From NCBI GenBank assembly GCA_019510125.1, contig JAEKKX010000003.1, positions 389,710 to 453,709 of the forward strand: a DNA stretch of 64,000 nt, written 5' to 3'. The stretch is from Lysobacterales bacterium. GTDB taxonomy: Bacteria > Pseudomonadota > Gammaproteobacteria > Xanthomonadales > Xanthomonadaceae. Of the stretch, positions 39,878 to 48,175 are shown piece by piece (the first letter of the stretch is position 1; each line of letters opens with the position of its first letter). Below the pieces are notes generated by a model. The model ran no database searches. It was not told the origin of the DNA and saw only the letters and a list, made by a program, of their open reading frames with translations. The position numbers and the translations under genes are program-made.

Positions 39878-39900
39878 AACGGGCGCCGATGGCGCCCGTT
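39878..39900. terminator. Bidirectional intrinsic terminator
   Basis: A perfect 10-bp stem, AACGGGCGCC with GGCGCCCGTT, around GAT lies between the converging lipoprotein and ferredoxin genes. T-rich (TTCTTCGTT) and A-rich flanks allow it to act in both directions. Confidence 0.9.
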
Positions 39901-39922
39901 CTTCGTTGCGGACCGCGGGCGC

Positions 39923-40246
39923 TCAGCGCTCCAGCATCGACAGCTTGCCGGGCTTGCCGTCCCACTCCTTGGCGTCGGCGAGCGGTTCCTTGCGGGTAGT
40001 GATCACCGGCCACTGCGCGGACAGCTCCTTGTTCAGGGCCACGAAGGCTTCCTGGCCGGCCGGCACGTCGTCTTCCGGATAGATCGCGTTGATCGGGCAT
40101 TCCGGCTCGCACAGCGTGCAGTCGATGCACTCGTCCGGGTCGATGACCAGGAAATTCGGGCCTTCGTGGAAGCAGTCGACCGGGCAGACTTCGACACAGT
40201 CGGTGAATTTGCACTTGATGCAGTTTTCGGTGACGACGAAAGGCAT
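39923..40246 (-). CDS. fdxA: 7Fe ferredoxin (FdxA type)
   Basis: 107 residues. Two clusters are visible: [21 protein letters not shown] and [19 protein letters not shown], that is, a [3Fe-4S] and a [4Fe-4S] site of the Azotobacter ferredoxin I type, with the typical C-terminal extension. It transfers single electrons in the cytoplasm; its partner is not shown here. It is monocistronic with a terminator after it. Confidence 0.96.
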   Translation of the reverse strand: MPFVVTENCIKCKFTDCVEVCPVDCFHEGPNFLVIDPDECIDCTLCEPECPINAIYPEDDVPAGQEAFVALNKELSAQWPVITTRKEPLADAKEWDGKPGKLSMLER

Positions 40247-40397
40247 GGGGCGGCCGGATCCTGGAACGCAGTGCGACTAGTGTAAGCCCGACGCGCCCCG
40301 GGGCGAAGCCGGACATGGCGTCGTGGCGGGTTCCGGGCCGCCGCGGGCAGGCCGGATCGCGCCAGGCGTCCCTGTCGGACCCGGAATCGGAACCCCC

Positions 40398-40476
40398 TGT
40401 CCGAACCCTGCGGTCGCGCAAAGAAAAACCCGCGCCTTGCGGCGCGGGTTTTCGGAATTGGCGCTCCCTGCGGGAT
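40398..40476 (-). repeat. 79-bp direct repeat, copy A (partial tRNA 3' end plus terminator)
   Basis: Identical to 40557-40635 except for one base (G for A in CTGCGGGAT/CTACGGGAT). It holds the last ~17 bases of the tRNA-Glu 3' end followed by the terminator stem (40425-40452) and 26 more bases. It contains no complete tRNA. Confidence 0.88.
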
Positions 40477-40556
40477 GGATGCGGCGCGTCGTGCGCCGCA
40501 CCCTGCGGGCGGCCTGCGGCCGTCCAGGGTCGCTCCGGGCGACCCTGTCGAACCCG

Positions 40557-40635
40557 TGTCCGAACCCTGCGGTCGCGCAAAGAAAAACCCGCGCCTTGCG
40601 GCGCGGGTTTTCGGAATTGGCGCTCCCTACGGGAT
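40557..40635 (-). repeat. 79-bp direct repeat, copy B (tRNA-Glu 3' end plus terminator)
   Basis: This copy overlaps the 3' end of the intact tRNA-Glu and its terminator. The offset to copy A is 159 bases. Confidence 0.88.
40584..40611 (-). terminator. Intrinsic terminator of tRNA-Glu
   Basis: A 12-bp perfect stem (AAAACCCGCGCC / GGCGCGGGTTTT) with a TTGC loop lies just after the tRNA. On the minus strand it is followed by a T-rich tract (TTTTTCTTT). A second identical copy is at 40425-40452. Confidence 0.9.
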
Positions 40636-40693
40636 TCGAACCCGTGTTTTAGCCTTGAGAGGGCCACGTCCTAGGCCTCTAGACGAAGGGAGC
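40618..40693 (-). tRNA. tRNA-Glu (anticodon CTC)
   Basis: 76 bases including the encoded CCA. The acceptor GCTCCCT pairs with AGGGAGC, the D-arm is GTCTAGAGGCCTAGGAC, the anticodon stem TGGCC/GGCTA holds the loop CTCTCAA with anticodon CTC at 40659-40657, and the T-arm is ACGGGTTCGAATCCCGT. Discriminator G and CCA follow. All stems close. Confidence 0.96.
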
Positions 40694-40791
40694 ATTGAAA
40701 CGGTTGCGGTCTCCGAGGGAATCCCGGCGCCCGGGCCACCCCCGGCGCGACGCGCCTGCGGGACCGGACGGTCGGAGCCGACAGGCCTGCT

Positions 40792-40822
40792 AGTATAGCG
40801 GGTCACCTGACGTTTTGACCAA
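40792..40822 (-). promoter_or_regulatory. Candidate tRNA-Glu promoter
   Basis: On the minus strand TATACT (40797-40792) could be a -10 box, with TTGGTC (40822-40817) upstream at a long 19-base spacing. It would give a ~90-base leader before the tRNA. This is a weak call. Confidence 0.35.
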
Positions 40823-40858
40823 CTTCCCGTCCGAACCGAGTCCGCGATCACCGTTCCG

Positions 40859-42208
40859 ATGACCGAGTCCACCACGCCCCCGACCGAGACACGGACGATC
40901 CCCCGCGATCGGCATGCGATTTCGCGCAAGGACATCAGCCCCAGCGCGCTCCGCGTCCTGTACCGATTGCACGAATCCGGCTATGCCGCCTACCTCGTCG
41001 GGGGGGCCGTCCGCGACCTGCTGCTCGGCGAGCATCCCAAGGATTTCGACGTCGCCACCGACGCCACCCCGGAGCAGGTCAAGCACCTGTTCCGCAACTG
41101 CCGCCTGATCGGTCGCCGGTTCCGCCTCGCGCATGTCGTCTACGGGCGCGAGATCATCGAAGTGGCGACCTTCCGCGCCAACAGCGACGACGGCAGCGGC
41201 GACCGCGAGACCGACGAGGACGGTCGCGTGCTGCGCGACAACGTCTACGGCACCATCGAGGACGACGCGGTCCGCCGCGACTTCACCGCCAACGCGCTGT
41301 ACTACTCCATCGCCGATTTCTCGGTGCGCGACGACGTCGGCGGCTTCGAGGACGTCGGCAACCGGGTGCTGAAGCTGATCGGCGACCCGGAGACCCGCTA
41401 CCGCGAAGACCCGGTGCGCATGCTGCGCGCGGTGCGCCTCGCCGCGAAGCTGAAATTCACCATCGATCCGGCGACCGCCGCGCCGCTGCCGGTGCTGGCG
41501 CCGCTGCTGCGCGAAGCCGCGGCGGCGCGCCTGTTCGAGGAGTGCCTCAAGCTGTTCCTGTCGGGCCATGCCGAGGCCAGCTTCCTCGGGCTGGAGGCGC
41601 ATGGCCTGCTGTCGGCGCTGCTCCCGGAGACCGCGAAGGCGCTGGCCGCCAACCGCAGCGGCGCGCTGCGGCGGATGCTGCTCGAAGGCCTGCGCGCGAC
41701 CGACGCGCGGGTGGCCGCGGACGAGCCGGTGTCGCCGGCGTTCCTGTTCGCGCTGCTGCTGTGGCCGGCCTACTGCCGCACCCTGGCGATGCTGCAGGCG
41801 CAGGGCGTGCATCCGGTCGAGGCCGAGCGCCGCGCCGCCGATCGCGTGACCCTGCACCAGGTCGAGACGGTCGCGCTGCCGCGCCGGTTCTCGCTGCCGA
41901 TGCAGGAGATCTGGCTGCTGCAGTCGCGGTTCCCGCAGCGCCAGCGCAAGCGCGTCGTGCGCCTGCTGGCGCAGCCGCGGTTCCGCGCCGCCTTCGATTT
42001 CCTGCAGTTGCGGCAGGCGGCGTCGCCCGACCATGCGGCCGACATCGCGTTCTGGGCCGAGGCCCAGCGCGATCCCGACCACGCCCTGGCGGTGGCCGCG
42101 CTGCGGCCGGTCGCCGACGGCGACGAGGAAGGCGAGAGCGAAGGCGGCGAGGCGGCGCGCGGTTCGCGCCGACGCCGGCGCCGCCGCCCGGCCGCCGTCG
42201 GCCACTGA
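40859..42208 (+). CDS. pcnB: Poly(A) polymerase I
   Basis: 449 residues. The nucleotidyltransferase signature is [21 protein letters not shown] with catalytic Asp residues, then [33 protein letters not shown] and [11 protein letters not shown]. The length, the KDFDVATDA signature and the basic C-terminal tail (SRRRRRRRP) are typical of PcnB rather than of CCA-adding enzymes. It adds 3' poly(A) tails to RNA for decay. folK follows after 21 bases, as in many gammaproteobacteria. Confidence 0.95.
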   Translation: MTESTTPPTETRTIPRDRHAISRKDISPSALRVLYRLHESGYAAYLVGGAVRDLLLGEHPKDFDVATDATPEQVKHLFRNCRLIGRRFRLAHVVYGREIIEVATFRANSDDGSGDRETDEDGRVLRDNVYGTIEDDAVRRDFTANALYYSIADFSVRDDVGGFEDVGNRVLKLIGDPETRYREDPVRMLRAVRLAAKLKFTIDPATAAPLPVLAPLLREAAAARLFEECLKLFLSGHAEASFLGLEAHGLLSALLPETAKALAANRSGALRRMLLEGLRATDARVAADEPVSPAFLFALLLWPAYCRTLAMLQAQGVHPVEAERRAADRVTLHQVETVALPRRFSLPMQEIWLLQSRFPQRQRKRVVRLLAQPRFRAAFDFLQLRQAASPDHAADIAFWAEAQRDPDHALAVAALRPVADGDEEGESEGGEAARGSRRRRRRRPAAVGH

Positions 42209-42229
42209 AGCGGATCCCGGAGGCTTCGC

Positions 42230-42742
42230 GTGGTGGCGCAGCGTCGCGACCCGGTGGTCGCCCATGTCGGTCTCGGCAGCAACGTCGGCGACAGCCCGGG
42301 CACGCTCCGCGCCGCGGTGCATCGGCTGATGACCGTGCCGCGCAGCCGCTATCTCGGGGTGTCGCGCCTGTATCGCACGCCGGCCTGGGGGCTGGAGGAC
42401 CAGCCCGACTTCGTCAACGCCGTGGTGGCGCTGGAGACGATGCTGACCCCGCAGGCGCTGCTCGAGGAACTGCTGCGCATCGAGCGCGAGTTCGGCCGCC
42501 GGCGGGTGCCGGGGCGGCGCTGGGGACCGCGCACCCTCGATCTCGACCTGCTGCTGCACGGCGACGCGGTCGTGGACACGCCGGGCCTGCGGGTGCCGCA
42601 TCCGCACCTGCACGAGCGCGCCTTCGCGCTGGTGCCGCTGCTCGACCTGGTCGAAGACATCGAGATTCCGGGGCAGGGCAGCGCGCGCGCCGCCGTGCAG
42701 CGCCTGGGGCGCGCCGGGATCGCACCGCTGCCGGAACGCTGA
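42230..42742 (+). CDS. folK: 2-amino-4-hydroxy-6-hydroxymethyldihydropteridine pyrophosphokinase
   Basis: 170 residues from a GTG at 42230. The family start is [15 protein letters not shown] and the active site motif is [17 protein letters not shown], followed by [18 protein letters not shown]. It makes 6-hydroxymethyl-dihydropterin pyrophosphate for folate synthesis. It lies between pcnB and panB, the widespread order. A GGAG lies upstream. Confidence 0.96.
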   Translation: MVAQRRDPVVAHVGLGSNVGDSPGTLRAAVHRLMTVPRSRYLGVSRLYRTPAWGLEDQPDFVNAVVALETMLTPQALLEELLRIEREFGRRRVPGRRWGPRTLDLDLLLHGDAVVDTPGLRVPHPHLHERAFALVPLLDLVEDIEIPGQGSARAAVQRLGRAGIAPLPER

Positions 42743-42816
42743 GGCGCGACGGCCGGACCGGACGACCTGCTACCCTTGGCGCCCCGCTGCCGTTCCGGCG
42801 GCGAATCCGCGATGCC

Positions 42817-43632
42817 ATGGCCCTTTCCGACGACAAGCCCTGGACCGTCCCCGCGCTGGCCGAGGCCAAGCGCGCCGGCCGCCGGCTGGCGATGCTCACC
42901 GCGTACGACGCCGTGTTCGGTCGCGTGCTCGACCGCAGCGGGGTCGACCTGATCCTGGTCGGCGATTCGCTGGGCATGGTGGTGAAGGGCCACGATTCGA
43001 CGCTGCCGGTGACGGTGGACGACATCGCCTACCACACCGCCGCGGTCGCATCGCACCTGCAGCGCGCGCTGCTGGTCGCCGACCTGCCGTTCCAGGCCGA
43101 CGCCACCCCGGAGCGTGCGCTTGACGCCGCGACCCGGCTGCTCCAGGCCGGCGCGCAGATGGTCAAGCTCGAAGGCGCCGGCCCGCACAAGCTCGAGGTG
43201 ATCCGGTTCCTGGTCGAACGCGAGATCCCGGTGTCCGCGCACCTCGGGCTCACCCCGCAGTCGGTGCTGCGCTTCGGCGGCTTCAAGGTCCAGGGACGCG
43301 AGGAGCGCGCGGCGGCGAAGCTGCGCGAGGACGCCCGCGCCGTCGCCGACGCCGGCGCCGCGCTGCTGGTGCTCGAATGCGTGCCGACCGCGCTGGCGCA
43401 GGCGATCACCGCGGCCAGCCCGATCCCGACCATCGGCATCGGCGCCGGCCCGCACTGCGACGGCCAGGTGCTGGTGCTGCACGACCTGCTCGGCCTCGAC
43501 GGCGGCCATCGCCGGCCGAAGTTCGTGAAGGACTTCCTCGCCGAAGGCGGCTCGGTCGCGGGTGCGGTGCAGGCCTACTGCGCCGCGGTGCGCGACGGCG
43601 CATTCCCCGATGCGGAGCACGCCTACTTATAG
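42817..43632 (+). CDS. panB: 3-methyl-2-oxobutanoate hydroxymethyltransferase
   Basis: 271 residues. PanB blocks: [72 protein letters not shown] and [17 protein letters not shown]. It transfers a hydroxymethyl group from methylene-THF to 2-oxoisovalerate, the first step to pantoate. Normally panC follows directly; here a low-GC gene starts 14 bases after the stop. Confidence 0.97.
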   Translation: MALSDDKPWTVPALAEAKRAGRRLAMLTAYDAVFGRVLDRSGVDLILVGDSLGMVVKGHDSTLPVTVDDIAYHTAAVASHLQRALLVADLPFQADATPERALDAATRLLQAGAQMVKLEGAGPHKLEVIRFLVEREIPVSAHLGLTPQSVLRFGGFKVQGREERAAAKLREDARAVADAGAALLVLECVPTALAQAITAASPIPTIGIGAGPHCDGQVLVLHDLLGLDGGHRRPKFVKDFLAEGGSVAGAVQAYCAAVRDGAFPDAEHAYL

Positions 43633-43646
43633 GCGGTGAGTTAGTT

Positions 43647-44318
43647 ATGGCCACAGAAAATCAAGTTGCAAAGGTTCATTGCAGTTCATGTGGCGGGTTG
43701 CGCAATCACTACGTCTTGTTAAACATTTCTCAGCCATGGGCTGAGGATATGCTGGAAGGCGGTTATCAAGTTCACGGATGTCGCACTTACATCATCTTCA
43801 AGTGCGCTGGATGCGATGATGTAAAAATGAAAATGGAGATATGGAATAGCGAAATAACCGATGTCGATAATAATCCCATCGTGACCGATTTTTTCTATCC
43901 GCCCTCTATTTACCGACCGAAACCGAAATGGTTTTGGTTGATTGACAGAAATTGGCATATCGCCAAGCTTTTTGATGAGGTTTACATGGCGATACACAAT
44001 TCTGCAAATGCGTTGGCTTCGATGGGAATCAGGTCAATAATTGAATCTGTAATGATAGACAAGGTTTCCGACTCGGGAACCTTTGCCAAGAATCTAAAGA
44101 ACTTTCAAGAGAAAGGTTATGTCTCTAGAATTCAGGTGGATGCGCTAACTGTTGCGCTTGAATTAGGGCATGCGAGTATTCATCGCGGCCATGTGCCGGA
44201 AGAGTATCAGGTTTCGATTGCACTCGATATAACAGAAGCTCTTGTCCATCAATTGTATGTGGTCCCAGAGACGGCGGAGTTTGCCCGTAAAAATATCCCT
44301 GCAAGAAATTCTGTTTAA
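43647..44318 (+). CDS. DUF4145-type protein in a low-GC islet between panB and panC
   Basis: 223 residues. The N-terminus has a zinc-ribbon-like pair (CSSCGGLRNHY, FKCAGCDDVK). The C-terminal half (SANALASMGIRSIIESVMID, LKNFQEKGYVSR, LELGHASIHRGHVPEEYQ, ALDITEALVHQLYV) matches the helical DUF4145 pattern: a conserved Arg helix, a G-x-I-like turn, a GH/GN-x-x-x-H helix and a last aromatic helix. The base composition is unlike any neighbour: two sample 60-base lines (43801 and 43861) have 24 and 26 G/C. It splits the panB-panC pair. DUF4145 proteins are often met with restriction or other defence genes; no partner is seen here. Function unknown; horizontal acquisition is likely. Confidence 0.85.
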   Translation: MATENQVAKVHCSSCGGLRNHYVLLNISQPWAEDMLEGGYQVHGCRTYIIFKCAGCDDVKMKMEIWNSEITDVDNNPIVTDFFYPPSIYRPKPKWFWLIDRNWHIAKLFDEVYMAIHNSANALASMGIRSIIESVMIDKVSDSGTFAKNLKNFQEKGYVSRIQVDALTVALELGHASIHRGHVPEEYQVSIALDITEALVHQLYVVPETAEFARKNIPARNSV

Positions 44319-44322
44319 TTTT

Positions 44323-44348
44323 TGTCTAAATTAAAATTTATTTATAAT
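44323..44348 (+). promoter_or_regulatory. Candidate promoter for panC inside the islet
   Basis: A perfect TATAAT (44343-44348) lies 10 bases before the panC start. A TTGTCT at 44323-44328 is only 14 bases upstream, too close for an ideal pair. If active, transcription would begin near the panC start codon. Confidence 0.35.
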
Positions 44349-44358
44349 CGGGGGGCAA

Positions 44359-45207
44359 ATGATCGAAACCATCACCGACCTGTCGCGCCTGCGCGAACGC
44401 ATCCTCGGCTGGCGCCGCGAAGGCCTGCGCATCGGTTTCGTGCCGACGATGGGCAACCTCCACGCCGGCCACTATTCGCTGGTGGCGCTGGCGCGGAGGC
44501 ACGCGGACCGGATCATTTCCAGCGTGTTCGTCAACCCGACGCAGTTCGGCCCGAGCGAGGACTTCACCCGCTACCCGCGCACGCCGGAGGCCGACACCAG
44601 CGGCCTCGAAGCCGCCGGCTGCGACGCGCTGTGGCTGCCGACGGTGGAGTCGATGTATCCGTTCGGGGTCGACCTCGCGGTGCGGATGCGCGTGCCGGGC
44701 GTCGCCGACGTGCTGGAGGTCGCGCATCGCCCGGGGCATTTCGACGGCGTCTGCACGGTGGTCGCGCGCCTGTTCAACCAGGTGCAGCCGGACGTGGCCG
44801 CGTTCGGCAAGAAGGACTACCAGCAGCTCGCGGTGATCCAGCAGATGGTCACCGACCTGGCGTATCCGCTGGCCCTGCTGCGCGGCGACATCGTGCGCGA
44901 GGACGACGGGCTGGCGATGAGTTCGCGCAACCAGTACCTGTCGCCGGACGAACGCCGGACCGCCGCCGAGATCCACCGCACGCTGCAGTTCATGCGCGAG
45001 CGGCTGCAGGCCGGCGCGCCGCGCGCGGAGGTCGAGGCCGAGGCGTCGCTGCGGCTGGTGCGCGCCGGCTTCGCGGTCGATTACGCGGCCGTCCGCCTGC
45101 CGAGCCTCGACGAACCCGCCGACGCCGCCGGTCCGCGGGTGGCGCTGATCGCCGCGCGGCTCGGCCGCACCCGCCTGATCGACAACCTGGAATTCGTCGT
45201 CGGCTGA
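44359..45207 (+). CDS. panC: Pantothenate synthetase
   Basis: 282 residues. The HIGH-like motif is PTMGNLHAGHYSLVALA; then SSVFVNPTQFGPSEDF, FGKKDYQQLAVIQ and the KMSKS-like MSSRNQYLSPDERR. It joins pantoate and beta-alanine with ATP. The ATG at 44359 follows GGGGGC. panB and panC are separated by the DUF4145 gene, and panD (aspartate decarboxylase) is not found next to panC. Confidence 0.97.
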   Translation: MIETITDLSRLRERILGWRREGLRIGFVPTMGNLHAGHYSLVALARRHADRIISSVFVNPTQFGPSEDFTRYPRTPEADTSGLEAAGCDALWLPTVESMYPFGVDLAVRMRVPGVADVLEVAHRPGHFDGVCTVVARLFNQVQPDVAAFGKKDYQQLAVIQQMVTDLAYPLALLRGDIVREDDGLAMSSRNQYLSPDERRTAAEIHRTLQFMRERLQAGAPRAEVEAEASLRLVRAGFAVDYAAVRLPSLDEPADAAGPRVALIAARLGRTRLIDNLEFVVG

Positions 45208-45365
45208 CCTCCCACGCCGGCCTGGCCGGACGCACGCGCGCCCGATTCGCACGCCCGATTCTCATGCCGGATTCGCTCGCTGGATTCGTATGCAGCGACG
45301 GCACTTCGGTTCCGTCGCGATGCGTTCTGGCAAGATGACGGCCTGCGCACGTTTCCGAGGTCGTC

Positions 45366-46892
45366 ATGTCCCTGCCGTCCGATGCCCTGTCCGCCGCGCT
45401 GCTGCCGCACGCCCGGCGTCTCGGCGAAACGCCCATCGCCCGGCTGATCGCGGACGACCCGGCGCGGCCGCGCGATTTCGCGCTGCGGGTCGGTCCGCTG
45501 TACGCGAACTTCGCCCGCCAGCACGTCGATCGCGCGGCGCTCGACGCGCTGTTCGATCTGGCCGAAACCGCCGACCTGGGCGACGCGATCCGGCGCCTGT
45601 TCGCGGGCGTGCAGGTCAACGCCACCGAAGGCCGCGCCGCGCTGCACACCGCATTGCGCAGCGACCTCGCCGACAGCGTGCAAGCGCGCGAGGCATCGGC
45701 GCAGGCGCGCGCGGCGCGGGAGCGGATGGCGGCGCTGGTCGATGCGGTGCGCGCGGCCGGCGTCACCGACGTGGTCAGCGTCGGCATCGGCGGTTCCGAC
45801 CTCGGTCCGCGGCTCGTGGTCGATGCGCTGCACGACGCCTTCGCCGACGCCACCGGGCTGCGGGTGCATTTCGTCTCCAACGTCGACGGCAACGCGGTGC
45901 GCCGCGCGCTGGCGCCGCTGGACCCGGCGACGACCGCCGCGGTGCTGATCTCGAAGACCTTCGGCACCCAGGAGACGCTGCTCAACGGCGGCGTGGTCCG
46001 CGACTGGCTCGGCGACGACGCCCGCGTCTACGCGGTCAGCGCCAACGTCGATCGCGCCGCCGCCTTCGGCATCGACGCCGGCCGCATCCTGCCGATGTGG
46101 GACTGGGTCGGCGGACGCTATTCGCTGTGGTCGGCGGTGGGCTTCCCGATCGCGCTGGCGATCGGCATGGACGGCTTCGAGCGCCTGCTCGCCGGCGCCG
46201 CGCTGATGGACGCGCACGTCCACGCGGCGCCGCTGCGCGGCAACCTCGCGGCGTGGCACGCGCTCATCGCGGTCTGGAACCGCAACGCCGAACGCCTGGC
46301 CGCGCAGGCGGTCCTGCCCTACGACGAGCGTCTGCGCCTGTTGCCGAACTACCTGCAGCAACTGGTGATGGAAAGCCTCGGCAAGTCGGTGCGCCTCGAC
46401 GGCGACCTCCTGACCACCGACACCGTGCCGGTGTGGTGGGGCGGGGCGGGCACCGACACCCAGCACAGCTTCTTCCAGGCGCTGCACCAGGGCACCCAGA
46501 TCGTGCCGGCCGACTTCATCGGCGTGATCCGCGCGGACCACGCGCACGCGGCCAACCACACCGCGCTGCTCGCCAACCTGCTCGCGCAGACCGAGGCCTT
46601 CGCCAACGGCCGCGCCAGCGACGATCCACATCGTGCCTATGCCGGCGACCGCCCCAGCACGCTGTTCCTGCTCGACGCGCTCACGCCCGAATCGCTGGGC
46701 GCGCTGATCGCGCTGTACGAGCACAGCGTCTACCTGCAGTCGGTGCTGTGGGGCATCAACGCCTTCGACCAGTTCGGCGTCGAGCTGGGCAAGGAGGTCG
46801 CGAACGCGCTGCTGCCGGCGCTGCGCGGCGAGGGCGAGGCCGCGGACCCGGTGACGCAGGCGCTGTTGTCGGAAATCCGCGCCCGCGCCTGA
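45366..46892 (+). CDS. pgi: Glucose-6-phosphate isomerase
   Basis: 508 residues. Family blocks: [48 protein letters not shown] with the catalytic glutamate region, [12 protein letters not shown], and a late lysine in [11 protein letters not shown]. It interconverts glucose-6-phosphate and fructose-6-phosphate. A 158-base gap separates it from panC and does not hold panD. Confidence 0.97.
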   Translation: MSLPSDALSAALLPHARRLGETPIARLIADDPARPRDFALRVGPLYANFARQHVDRAALDALFDLAETADLGDAIRRLFAGVQVNATEGRAALHTALRSDLADSVQAREASAQARAARERMAALVDAVRAAGVTDVVSVGIGGSDLGPRLVVDALHDAFADATGLRVHFVSNVDGNAVRRALAPLDPATTAAVLISKTFGTQETLLNGGVVRDWLGDDARVYAVSANVDRAAAFGIDAGRILPMWDWVGGRYSLWSAVGFPIALAIGMDGFERLLAGAALMDAHVHAAPLRGNLAAWHALIAVWNRNAERLAAQAVLPYDERLRLLPNYLQQLVMESLGKSVRLDGDLLTTDTVPVWWGGAGTDTQHSFFQALHQGTQIVPADFIGVIRADHAHAANHTALLANLLAQTEAFANGRASDDPHRAYAGDRPSTLFLLDALTPESLGALIALYEHSVYLQSVLWGINAFDQFGVELGKEVANALLPALRGEGEAADPVTQALLSEIRARA

Positions 46893-46968
46893 TCGCGGCC
46901 CGGTAGAGCGACCTGACCAGCCACTCGGCTGTTGAAGGCCAGGCCGCAGCGCCCGTATGCACGCCAAT

Positions 46969-47042
46969 CGGTAGAGCGGCCTTCAGGCCGCTTGCCGTTG
47001 AAGACCAAGGCAAAGTGAAGCGGCCTGAAGGCCGCTCTACCG
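46969..47042. repeat. GTAG-type REP inverted pair (SMAG-like)
   Basis: Two 25-base arms, CGGTAGAGCGGCCTTCAGGC... (46969-46993) and its exact reverse complement (47018-47042), are spaced by 24 bases. Each arm is itself a palindrome (AGCGGCCT-TC-AGGCCGCT) after the GTAG head. This is the architecture of Stenotrophomonas SMAG/REP elements. A diverged single copy may lie at about 46900-46945. It sits between the converging pgi and queG and could act as a terminator. Confidence 0.85.
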
Positions 47043-47069
47043 GGGGAAAAGCGCGGCGCGCGTCCCGCT

Positions 47070-48152
47070 CTATCCGGCGACGCCGTGCCGCGCCAGCGCC
47101 CACGCAACGTGCTCGCGCACCATCGCGCTGTCGAAGGACGGGGCGTCGAGGTCGCGGCGCGCCTGCAGCGCAGCGACCACGTCCGGCGTCGTTGGCGCAT
47201 TGCCCAGCGCGATCGCGAGGTTGCGCAGCCAGCGCGCGTAGCCGCTGCGGCGGATCGGCGAGCCTTCGGTGCGCTGCAGGAATTCGTCTTCCGTCCACGC
47301 GAACAGATCGACCAGCGAGGCCTTGTCGAGATCGTTGCGGACCCGGAAATCGGGTTCGTCGGTGCGCTGCGCGAACTTGTTCCACGGGCACACGAGCTGG
47401 CAGTCGTCGCAGCCGAAGATGCGGTTGCCGATCAGCGGCCGCAGGTCCTCGTCGATCGCGCCCTCGTGCTCGATCGTCAGGTAGGCGATGCAGCGGCGCG
47501 CGTCGAGCCGGTACGGCGCGACGATCGCCTGCGTCGGGCACACGTCGATGCAGCGCGTGCAGGTGCCGCAGTGCGCGCTCGCCGGCGGGTCGACCGGCAG
47601 CGGCAGGTCGACGTAGAGTTCGCCGAGGAAGAACCACGAACCGCCGTCGCGATCGATCAGGCAGGTGTGCTTGCCGATCCAGCCGAGCCCGGCGTTGCGG
47701 GCGAGGGCGCGTTCGAGCACCGGCGCGGAATCGACGAACACGCGATGGCCGAACGGCCCGATCTCGGCGGCGACCCGGTCGGCCAGCTTCTGCAGGCGCA
47801 TGCGCATCAGCTTGTGGTAGTCGCGGCCCAGCGCGTAGCGGGCGACGTAGGCGCGTTCGCCGTCGTCCAGCGTCGCCCAGGCCGCGTCGGGGTCGCGGCC
47901 GTAGTCGAGCGCGACCGACACCACCCGCAGCGTGCCCGGCACCAGTTCGGCCGGCCGGCTGCGCTTGTCGCCGTGTTCGGCCATCCAGCGCATCGAGCCG
48001 TGCAGCCCCTGCGCCAGCCAGTCGCGCAGGTGCGTCTCGTCCTCGCCGAGCGCGACGTCGGCGATGCCGCAGCGACGGAAGCCGAACTCGCCGGCCAGCG
48101 CCTTGATCCGCCCTGCGAGCGCGTTGAGATCGATGTCCGAGTCTGTGGTCAC
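47070..48152 (-). CDS. queG: Epoxyqueuosine reductase
   Basis: 360 residues from a GTG at 48152. The cobalamin-dependent fold shows SVALDYGRD, VDSAPVLERALARNAGLGWIG, and two [4Fe-4S] sites (CGTCTRCIDVCPTQAI and CDDCQLVCPWNKF). A HEAT-like tail ends the protein. It reduces epoxyqueuosine to queuosine in tRNA. It is divergent from nnrD with 23 bases between the start codons, so the promoters must overlap. Confidence 0.96.
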   Translation of the reverse strand: MTTDSDIDLNALAGRIKALAGEFGFRRCGIADVALGEDETHLRDWLAQGLHGSMRWMAEHGDKRSRPAELVPGTLRVVSVALDYGRDPDAAWATLDDGERAYVARYALGRDYHKLMRMRLQKLADRVAAEIGPFGHRVFVDSAPVLERALARNAGLGWIGKHTCLIDRDGGSWFFLGELYVDLPLPVDPPASAHCGTCTRCIDVCPTQAIVAPYRLDARRCIAYLTIEHEGAIDEDLRPLIGNRIFGCDDCQLVCPWNKFAQRTDEPDFRVRNDLDKASLVDLFAWTEDEFLQRTEGSPIRRSGYARWLRNLAIALGNAPTTPDVVAALQARRDLDAPSFDSAMVREHVAWALARHGVAG

Positions 48153-48175
48153 GATGCGGAGTATAGAATCCCGGC

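Larger units (their letters stand above)
40247..40858. other. Gap carrying the tRNA-Glu gene and a duplicated 3' end
   Basis: 612 bases without a protein gene. It contains tRNA-Glu at 40618-40693, its terminator at 40584-40611, a 79-base direct repeat at 40398-40476 and 40557-40635, and likely promoters near 40790-40825. Confidence 0.8.

Noticed and set aside
40381..40556. A second tRNA in front of the ferredoxin
   Set aside because: Only the 3' acceptor end and terminator are duplicated; no D-arm or anticodon arm can be built.
43632..44358. The low-GC islet as an insertion sequence
   Set aside because: No transposase and no terminal inverted repeats were seen; the only gene is the DUF4145 type.
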